Shown one piece after another: positions 7,823-14,321 of a DNA stretch of 21,475 nt. Every line of letters starts with the position of its first letter. Within the stretch, counting starts at the first letter, position 1. The notes below the pieces were generated by a model. It was given only the letters and a program-made list of their open reading frames with translations, was not told the origin of the DNA and did no database searches. The position numbers and the translations under genes are program-made. The DNA lies in contig QWHP01000030.1 of NCBI GenBank assembly GCA_021404985.1, forward strand, positions 1 to 21,475. The letters are read 5' to 3'. The DNA comes from Actinobacteria bacterium ATB1. GTDB taxonomy: Bacteria; Actinomycetota; Acidimicrobiia; UBA2766.

Positions 7823-9349
7823 GTCGTCTCGGGTGACGACGCGTTGCCGTTCCACCTGGCGTCCACGCCCAGGTTCAGCGGGATGCAGCCCAGGTTCTCG
7901 AGGAACCAGTCGAGTGGCTTCGCCCGCCACCACGTGACGTCACGGCACCCGAGGTCCTCAGCGACCTCGACCGCGGCGAGGTAGCCCGAGGCGAGATGGG
8001 TCGCGCCGTAGGGGTGGATCGAGTTCGAGAGGTGCTCGGGGATCGCGCTGCCCCCGATCATGTTGCCGCGGACGGCAGACGGGTTGTTCATCTCCTGGTT
8101 CAGCGGTGTCATTACGTGGCGCTCGACGACGAGATCGCGGAATCCCGGGGCGTACTGCTCCATCCGCTCCGTGACGGCTTCGGCGAGTGGCTCGGCGAGC
8201 CCCGGCCACGCGTCCCAACCGTCGAGGCTCGACGCCCTCCAGCGCCGCGGACAGGGCGGAACGCTAGTCCACACATACGCGGTGTGACATCCGGGGGGTG
8301 CCTGGCTCGGGTCGGCACGTGTCGGGATGAACCAGCCTCCCATCACCTCGTCGGGCACGATCCCCGCAGTCAGCTCTCCGAAGGCGTTGCGCATCTCGCC
8401 GAGCGTCTCCCCGCCGAAGTAACCGACCCACGACCGCTGGATCGCAGGGTCGTGTGCCGCCGACGCGAATTCGGGATCTCCCTTCAATGCGTACATCACC
8501 GAGAGAAGCTGTGGGTCGTCGTAGTTGAATCGCTTGACGAGCCGGGTCCGCTCCGACCCCACCACCGACTCGTCGAGCAAGCCGAGGAAGGTCGGGGCGA
8601 GCGTCAGGTTGGAGACGACGACACGGGCGCCGATCTCCTCACCGGGAAGCACGGCGTCCGAGGCGAGACGGATTCCGCACGCCTTCCCTCCCTCCGTGAG
8701 GATCGATTCGACCGCACACGTCCCCCAGATCTCACCGCCGTGCGAGGCGATGCACTTGACGAGAGCGTGAGTGAGCGCGTGGGACCCGCCCCGTGCTGTG
8801 TGCACCGCCATCGGCTGGAGGCCGGAGAGGCTGAGCGCAAGGGGCCCCATACGCCGGTGCACGGGCCACTGGCCGGTGAACTCCCCTATCGAGGAGTTCG
8901 GTTGTCGGCGGCCCGTAGAGGAGCTCCCGGCTCAGATGCAGCGTCTCCTCGAGATGCTCTACGAAATGTGCGGCGATCTCGGCGTGGACCGCAGCGTCCT
9001 GTTCGGAGGCTGCCTTGAGGCTGTTCGCAGTCAGCGCCGGGTCGAATGCCTGGACGACGTTCCGTCCACGGGCGAACGTCTTCGCGAAGAGGACGTCGGT
9101 CCCCCGCAGCTCGAGGCCGTAGCTCTCGAGCTCGAGGTCGCCCATCGCGGGGCTCATGGCAGGGACGAGCCAGACGGCATGCGTGTTGTGGAGGAAGCCG
9201 GGGACGCCGAGCTCCACGGTGTCGCAGTGCGCCCCGCACTGACCCCTCGCCTCGAAGACCCCGACTCTCTGCCCCACCTTCGCGAGGTAGGCCGCGGTCG
9301 TGAGTCCGTTGATACCGCCCCCGATGACGACGACGTCGAAGTCGCGCAT
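7819..9349 (-). pseudogene. FAD-dependent phytoene-dehydrogenase-like oxidoreductase, frameshifted and internally deleted
   Basis: From ATG 9349, with an AGGAGA ribosome site 8 bases upstream, the protein starts DFDVVVIGGGINGLTTAAYL (GGGING at 10-15), the FAD fold of COG1233, and matches the family to LLYGPPTTELLD (154, base 8888). Then the frame becomes RGVHRPVARAP and runs to a nonsense end at 8732. The family resumes in a different frame at GEFTGQWPVHRRMGPLALSL, HTARGGSHALTHALV and onward to the C-terminal ASGYLAAVEVAEDLG, ending at 7819. A net one-base change at 8886-8887 separates the halves. Compared with the paralogue at 1089-2804, about 53 residues between GPP and ARG are also missing, which argues against a simple sequencing error. 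GTG 8862 could start a C-terminal fragment of 347 residues, without the FAD motif. Neighbours are tightly spaced (13 bases upstream, 4-base overlap downstream). Confidence 0.8.
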
Positions 9350-9362
9350 GCCGTTTCTCCTC

Positions 9363-11786
9363 TCAGTAGATGACCTCGTCCTCGACGAGCTTCCTGTACC
9401 GGTCGCCGTCTAGACCGACGATCTCACAGAAGACGTGCTCGTTGTCCTGGCCCATCACCGGGCCCGGTCTCACGTTCGCCTCACTTCGACTCGTCTTCAC
9501 GTAGGCACCGTAGATCGTCTCGGTGAAGCCGAGTGGATGTGTCACCTCGACGAACGTGCCCCGATCCTTGTAATGCACGTCGTCGAGAAGGTCTGCGACG
9601 TTGAAGACCGGAGATGCTGCGACACCGTGGGTCTGCAACAGCGCGGCGAGTTGACGGTCGTCGTGGCCCTTTGTCCATCCGGCAATGCCCTCGTGGATGG
9701 ACTCGATCCCTGCGAGGCGTCCCGCGTGCGAGGCGAATGCGGGGTCCCGGGCCCATTCGGGGTCTTCCATCGCCTCGACGAGACCCCGCCACTCCGCATC
9801 CGTGAGAACTGCGATGCTGATCCAGCGATCGTCGCCGGCGCAGGGGAAGACTCCGTGCGGGGCACCCATGCCCAACGGGTGGCGGTTACCCATGGGTGCG
9901 GCGACGCGGCCGTTGAGCACGTAGTCCATGGCCGCGGGTCCGACCATCTGCATCACCGACTCCTGCTGCGAGTAGTCGATGTGCTGGCCCTCGCCGGACC
10001 GGTTCCTGTGCGAGAGGGCGACCAGGATTGCGAAGGCTCCCATGATCCCGTTGTAGGGGTCCGAGAAAGCGTTCTCCATCGGGATCGGCGGCCCGTCGAG
10101 GTAGCCGGTGAGGCTGTCCATGCCGGTGATGCTCGCAAGGCTCAGGCCGTACGTCCGGAGATCCCGAAGTGGACCGTAGAGCCCGGCAGCAGGCATCGAG
10201 AACATCACGAGGTCGGGCCTGACCTCGACGAGACGGTCGTATCCGAGCTCCAGGCGCTCCATGACGCCCGGGGCAAAGTTCTCGATGACGACGTCACACT
10301 CGGCGATGAAACGTCTTGCGAGCTCAACGCCCTCCGCCGTCTTGAGATTCAGCGTGATGCTCCCGTTCCCCGCCCAGCCGGCATGGTGGGAGAGGCTGCG
10401 TTCGGTGTCCCGGATGCCCTCTGCAAAGGGGGGAATCGTACGTGCCATGTCGACACGCGCCCGGGACTCGATCTTGTAGACCTCTGCACCGAGGAAGCCC
10501 AACGTCTGGCCGACCATGGGACCCGCCCAGACCCAGCCGAAGTTGGCTACCCGGATCCCGTCCAGGGGGGCGCCCGCAACCGGCGTCTCGACTGAAGTGT
10601 CACGAACCGTACTCACGTTCCCGATGCTCGTGCCCCATGCATCCGAGGCGTTCGTCTCGCCGAGGAGCGGGGCCGCAGAGTTCGGACCGCCGGGGCTCGC
10701 CGGCAGTTTGAAGGCCGGCCCCAGGGTCCGTATCCGGCCGAGCTCGGGGTGTTCGACGTCAACGATGTAGCTGCGTTCCTTCAAGTGCGGGTGCTCGAAA
10801 GCCTCCTCGATCGTGAGGATCGCACAGACCGGCGCCCCCTCGGCCTGGCACCGTTCCATGATCTCGAACTTGCCGTGCTGCATCGTCCACTCGCGGGTCA
10901 GAGGGAGGATGATGTCCCGGTTCTGTCCACGTACGAACATGTCGTCGAACATCTCGACCTGCGCCCATTCGGGGCTGCCCATCGCACGCACGAGCCCCTG
11001 CCACTGCGCGGTCTCGAGGACGAGCATCCAGACGTGTCCGTCCCGGCACTCGATGATCGCGTTCGGAGCAGAGAGCCCCATCCCGATCCCGGAACGGCTG
11101 TCGAAGACGCCGTCCTGTGCATACCCACCGATGTTCTGCCCACCGACGAATGTCGCCGCTATGGCCTCGGCACACGACACGTCCACGTGTTGACCACCTC
11201 CGACGATGTCTCTCCCCATGATCGCGGCCAGCCCCCATGCGGCCGCGGTGACGGCACCGTAGAACTCGGCGGAGAAGGTCCCGTGTTCGAGTGGCGCCTC
11301 GCCGGGTCTCCCGCAATAGCGGTGGCTCGCCCCCGAGAGGTGGAAGGCGTTCAGGTCGTAGCCCTTCCATTCGCTGTACGGTCCCGTCTGCCCGAATGGG
11401 GTGATGGAGATCATCACGAGACGTGGGTTGACCGCGGTGAGCGAGTCGTAGTCCAGGCCGAGTTGGCGCATGAGTCGGGGTGGGTTGTTCTCGACCAGAG
11501 CGTCGGCGCCTGAAACGAGCTCCAGGAAGGCCTCCCTTCCCGCTGCCGTGGCGACATCGATGACGGTGCTCCGCTTGCCCGTGTTGAGGAAGTGGAAGAG
11601 ACCGCTGCGTTCCGGGTGCGCCACGTCGTCGGGGAACGGGCCCCACGAACGCGTGATGTCACCGCCGGGAGGTTCCACCTTGAGGATCTCCGCGCCGAAG
11701 TCGGCAAGCAGCCGCGCGCAGTAGGGAGCCGACACCATCTGCCCCAGTTCGACGACCCTGAGCCCCTCCAGGGCACCATCAGGCAT
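9363..11786 (-). CDS. Double-length CaiB/BaiF family III CoA-transferase
   Basis: The 807-residue protein holds two complete family III CoA-transferase units, about 1-380 and 405-807, joined by a Ser/Thr-rich linker. Each begins LxGxRV (LEGLRVVELGQ; LDGIRVANFGW) with a GAExxKxE strand, and each has a GGGQHVDVS or GEGQHIDYS block. Aligned by hand to formyl-CoA transferase Asp169, the second half has Asp576 (FSDPYNGIMG), while the first has Glu174 (AEFYGA) in that place. The enzyme should move CoA between carboxylic acids, with the acyl acid linked to the catalytic Asp. ATG 11786 has AGAGGA eight bases upstream; open frame to 12182 is antisense-like filler. It sits 29 bases after the acyl-CoA ligase. 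The substrate pair is unknown. Confidence 0.92.
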   Translation of the reverse strand: MPDGALEGLRVVELGQMVSAPYCARLLADFGAEILKVEPPGGDITRSWGPFPDDVAHPERSGLFHFLNTGKRSTVIDVATAAGREAFLELVSGADALVENNPPRLMRQLGLDYDSLTAVNPRLVMISITPFGQTGPYSEWKGYDLNAFHLSGASHRYCGRPGEAPLEHGTFSAEFYGAVTAAAWGLAAIMGRDIVGGGQHVDVSCAEAIAATFVGGQNIGGYAQDGVFDSRSGIGMGLSAPNAIIECRDGHVWMLVLETAQWQGLVRAMGSPEWAQVEMFDDMFVRGQNRDIILPLTREWTMQHGKFEIMERCQAEGAPVCAILTIEEAFEHPHLKERSYIVDVEHPELGRIRTLGPAFKLPASPGGPNSAAPLLGETNASDAWGTSIGNVSTVRDTSVETPVAGAPLDGIRVANFGWVWAGPMVGQTLGFLGAEVYKIESRARVDMARTIPPFAEGIRDTERSLSHHAGWAGNGSITLNLKTAEGVELARRFIAECDVVIENFAPGVMERLELGYDRLVEVRPDLVMFSMPAAGLYGPLRDLRTYGLSLASITGMDSLTGYLDGPPIPMENAFSDPYNGIMGAFAILVALSHRNRSGEGQHIDYSQQESVMQMVGPAAMDYVLNGRVAAPMGNRHPLGMGAPHGVFPCAGDDRWISIAVLTDAEWRGLVEAMEDPEWARDPAFASHAGRLAGIESIHEGIAGWTKGHDDRQLAALLQTHGVAASPVFNVADLLDDVHYKDRGTFVEVTHPLGFTETIYGAYVKTSRSEANVRPGPVMGQDNEHVFCEIVGLDGDRYRKLVEDEVIY

Positions 11787-11815
11787 GTGGGATCCTCTCG
11801 GCTCGGTGGCTCCTG

Positions 11816-13324
11816 TCAGCCACCCGGCGGTGGACCGACGAGCTCCTCGCGCACCTTTCGGCGCAACAACTTCCCGGTTTCGCTGTAGGGCAGCTCGACC
11901 CTGAACTCGACGCGCGCCGGCGCTCGTGAGGACCGCAATCTGTCCCGCACCCAGGTGCCGATCTCGTCCGGCTCGACACTGCAGCCCTCCCGCAGCGTGA
12001 CCACGGCCGCCACGGCTTCCCCCCACTGCTCGTCGGGGATACCGACCACCGCACAGTCCTCGACGGCCTCGTGCTCGAGGATCACGTCTTCGACCTCGCC
12101 GGGCGAGATGTTCTCCCCTCCCCTGACGATGATGTCGTCGATGCGACCGTCGAGGAAGAGGTAGCCGTCCTCGTCCATCCACCCGCGATCCCGGGTCGGG
12201 AACCAGCCGCCGCCCTCGACCCTGCTGCCCTGGTCGAGGTACTCGCCCGAGATCTGCTCTCCGCGAACGTAGATCTCGCCCGGCGCGCCGGGGGTGACTG
12301 CCCTCCCTTCCTCGTTGCGGATCTCCACTTCGACACTCGGAAGTGGCCTCCCGAGGGAGGACAGGCGGCGTCGAACCGCGGGATCGTCACTCGTCGCCGC
12401 GGCCCTGTGGTCGTCGGGACCCAGGACGGTGATCGTCGAGCTCGTCTCCGTCAGCCCGTATGCGTTCGTGAACGCGACATGCGGCAGGAGCTTCATCGCC
12501 TTCTCGATTACGGTGAGCGGCATGCGCCCACCGCCGTAGGAGACGGCCCGGAGGCTCGGCAGTTCCACCGGCCCCATCCCCTCGAGGGCATCGACGATGC
12601 GGGTGAGCATCGTGGGAACGACCATCGCGTTGGTGATGCCTTCGGCACGGACGATATCGATCCAGCCCTCGGCCGAGAAGTTCGCGAGCTGGACGATGCG
12701 CCTACCCGAGTAGACGGAGCTCGCGATCGAGGCCACGCCCGCGACGTGATAGGGAGGTACGCTGACCAGTGAGGCGTCCTCCTCTGCTGCGGAGCCGAAC
12801 TCGACGGAACCGAGGATGTAGGAGACGAGGTGGCGGTGCCTGAGAACTGCGGCCTTCGGGGCTCCTGTCGTCCCGCTCGTGAACAGAAGGACGGCGATCA
12901 TGTCCGGATCCATCGCCCAGTCCGGGTCGCGGACCGGACCATTCCTCGCCATGTCGATGAACTCGTCGCGCCCTAGAGCCGACTGGGCCAGACCGGACAG
13001 GGCCTCGTGGCGCGACCCCTCGCTGACGAGGAACGCCGGAGTGAGTCGCTCGAGTAGGGACTCGATCTCGGTGTCGGTGAGACGGTAGTTGAGGGGGGCG
13101 AATGGAACCCCCGCCCAGGATGCTGCGAAGAGGCCGATCGGCACCGCGAGGGTGTTCACGTCGAGGACCGCTACCCGTTCGCAGGACAAGTCGACGATCG
13201 CGCTTGCAGCCGTACCGGCGGCATCGAAGAGCTCCCGATAGGTCAGCGTGTCCTGTCCGTTCTGGATCGCGACCCTGTCGCCGAAGCCCGAAGCGGCCAT
13301 CTCGAGCAGCATCATGAGGTTCAT
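11816..13324 (-). CDS. Acyl-CoA ligase (AMP-binding, ANL superfamily)
   Basis: The 502-residue enzyme has all ANL landmarks: LLFTSGTTGAPKAAV (147-161, phosphate-binding loop), AYGLTETSS (288-296), the hinge region GWMDEDGYLFLDGRIDDIIV (381-400) with its Asp, RGGENISPGEVE (401-412), and the A10 motif ELPYSETGKLLRRK with catalytic Lys485. It should activate a carboxylic acid to acyl-adenylate and then to the CoA thioester. Chain length or ring specificity cannot be read with confidence. The ATG at 13324 opens MNLMMLLEMAASGFGDRVAI, a normal N-terminus; open frame to 13552 is not protein-like. It lies 118 bases after the small-protein gene, and 29 bases ahead of the double CaiB gene. It likely supplies the CoA ester that the transferases and crotonase use. 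Confidence 0.94.
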   Translation of the reverse strand: MNLMMLLEMAASGFGDRVAIQNGQDTLTYRELFDAAGTAASAIVDLSCERVAVLDVNTLAVPIGLFAASWAGVPFAPLNYRLTDTEIESLLERLTPAFLVSEGSRHEALSGLAQSALGRDEFIDMARNGPVRDPDWAMDPDMIAVLLFTSGTTGAPKAAVLRHRHLVSYILGSVEFGSAAEEDASLVSVPPYHVAGVASIASSVYSGRRIVQLANFSAEGWIDIVRAEGITNAMVVPTMLTRIVDALEGMGPVELPSLRAVSYGGGRMPLTVIEKAMKLLPHVAFTNAYGLTETSSTITVLGPDDHRAAATSDDPAVRRRLSSLGRPLPSVEVEIRNEEGRAVTPGAPGEIYVRGEQISGEYLDQGSRVEGGGWFPTRDRGWMDEDGYLFLDGRIDDIIVRGGENISPGEVEDVILEHEAVEDCAVVGIPDEQWGEAVAAVVTLREGCSVEPDEIGTWVRDRLRSSRAPARVEFRVELPYSETGKLLRRKVREELVGPPPGG

Positions 13325-13442
13325 GGAACGTCCCCGGGGTAGGAGGGTGTGGTTGCGAACGTGCCGGCCGGCCGCCCGGTGGCCCGGAGTTCGGTAGACG
13401 GGAGTTCGGTGCGAGGCTCCATGCGAGGTGCCGGCTCGGCCG
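13325..13442. other. 118-bp gap within the operon
   Basis: The only sizeable gap inside the nine-gene minus-strand unit. It shows no gene or hairpin I can support. It contains the repeat-like pair GGAGTTCGGT (13386-13395 and 13402-13411 region) and a GGGGAC element about 5 bases before the ligase ATG that could serve as a weak ribosome site. Confidence 0.4.
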
Positions 13443-13754
13443 TCAGTCGGAGGACGGCAGAGTCTTGGCCTCCTTGGGCTCGAGCAACTCACCGTCGAGG
13501 CCGAGCGAGCCGTCACCGGGCTTGGTGCAGAGGACCTCGATCTCGCCGGCATCGTTCGTGTAGCGCTTGCCGAGGAGTGTCCCCTTGGCCTCTTCGGAGG
13601 AGATCGTGGCCCCGGGAGGGGGATCGTCGTCCATTCCGATCATCGGCACCCCACCGCACGTGAGCTCCACATCGCGGTCCGGCGCTGCGACGACCATGAC
13701 CTCGGTCGCGCAGACGGCGCTGCGCAACCTCGACCCGACCTTGATCTCAGCCAT
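13443..13754 (-). CDS. Conserved small protein of unknown function, 103 aa
   Basis: The 103-residue protein has a compact, patterned sequence: RSAVCATEVMVVAAP (11-25), ELTCGGVPM (30-38), GTLLGKRYTN (58-67) and EVLCTKPGDGSLGLDGE (74-89), with three cysteines at 15, 33 and 76. Alternating hydrophobic strands separated by Gly/Pro turns suggest a small beta-rich fold. There is no signal peptide or membrane segment. GGAG lies 10 bases before the ATG, and the gene starts 6 bases after the SnoaL-like gene's stop, so expression is real and coupled. I recognise the pattern from small proteins encoded next to acyl-CoA synthetases in actinobacteria, but I know no demonstrated function. The three Cys could bind a metal; this is a guess. 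Confidence 0.8.
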   Translation of the reverse strand: MAEIKVGSRLRSAVCATEVMVVAAPDRDVELTCGGVPMIGMDDDPPPGATISSEEAKGTLLGKRYTNDAGEIEVLCTKPGDGSLGLDGELLEPKEAKTLPSSD

Positions 13755-13760
13755 GTCCGT

Positions 13761-14225
13761 TCACTCCCTTCCCTCCACGGAACTCTCCTGCGATCGACCG
13801 ACGGGGACCAACTTCACCATGTTCACGCGTCGGTAGCTGAACCTCCAGCGACCGTCCACTCGCGCGTAACGGTCGTCGTACCACCCCCAGCCCGTGAGGC
13901 GACGGCCGTCGATCTTCGCCCGGAGGTCGAGATAGCAGGTACCGACCGCCGTATCACCGTCGATCTCGATGACGTGGTTGTGCAGGAAAGGATGCAGCTC
14001 GTCCTCTGCGAGCATCTCCTCGAAGGCTTCGAGCAACTCTGCCCGCCCCCGGATCGTCGGGCGGGTGAGCGTGTCCATCACGGCGTCGTCGGCGAAGAGA
14101 TCGACGATCGCCTTCACGTCCCTCCGCCAGACGTTATGGGCATAGGTGCTCACCAGATCGCGGATGGCGTCCTTGTCCAGAAGCTCTCGAAGAGGCCCCT
14201 CGGTGCAATCGTCCTCTGTCCTCAT
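13761..14225 (-). CDS. SnoaL/NTF2-like fold protein
   Basis: The 154-residue protein begins with the helix LLDKDAIRDLVSTYAHNVWR, followed by VKAIVDLFADDAVMD, RGRAELLEAFEEML, HNHVIEIDGDTAVGTCYL, GWYDDRYARVDGRWRFSYR and a final short strand, which is the alpha+beta cone of the SnoaL-like/ring-hydroxylating-dioxygenase-beta family (PF13577). These are either small enzymes (cyclases, isomerases, dehydratases) or binding subunits; the reaction is not predictable here. I prefer ATG 14225: an ATG at 14246 in frame would add VGFFRPM-type residues but lies inside the divergent inverted repeat. It is the first gene of the minus-strand operon, with 6 bases to the next gene. Confidence 0.85.
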   Translation of the reverse strand: MRTEDDCTEGPLRELLDKDAIRDLVSTYAHNVWRRDVKAIVDLFADDAVMDTLTRPTIRGRAELLEAFEEMLAEDELHPFLHNHVIEIDGDTAVGTCYLDLRAKIDGRRLTGWGWYDDRYARVDGRWRFSYRRVNMVKLVPVGRSQESSVEGRE

Positions 14226-14236
14226 TGGTCGAAAGA

Positions 14237-14276
14237 ATCCTACCATATTCAGGGATTCCCAACCATCTGGTAGGAT
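14237..14276. promoter_or_regulatory. Divergent operator/promoter with 9-bp inverted repeat
   Basis: ATCCTACCA (14237-14245) and its perfect complement TGGTAGGAT (14268-14276) flank a 22-base centre that holds the nearly concentric palindrome GGGATTCCC (14252-14260). Each arm carries TAGGAT reading outward, a possible -10 box for each of the divergent operons, so a bound regulator would block both. The leftward leader would be very short before ATG 14225. TGGTTG (14260-14265, minus strand) could be a leftward -35 at 17 bases. Candidate binder: the MarR protein at 3507-4016, or an outside TetR-type regulator. Confidence 0.6.
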
Positions 14277-14321
14277 CGGCCCGTACGGCGATCGCCGGGA
14301 CGACGAGACGGGGTGAGAGCA

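Noticed and set aside
11787..12182. Upstream extension of the minus-strand double CaiB protein
   Set aside because: The extra 132 residues are Arg/Gly-rich shadow of the ligase gene; ATG 11786 starts the conserved family motif with a good ribosome site.
14226..14246. ATG at 14246 as start of the SnoaL-like gene
   Set aside because: It lies inside the inverted repeat and adds residues (MVGFFRP) not typical of the family; ATG 14225 gives a normal N-terminus. It is still possible.
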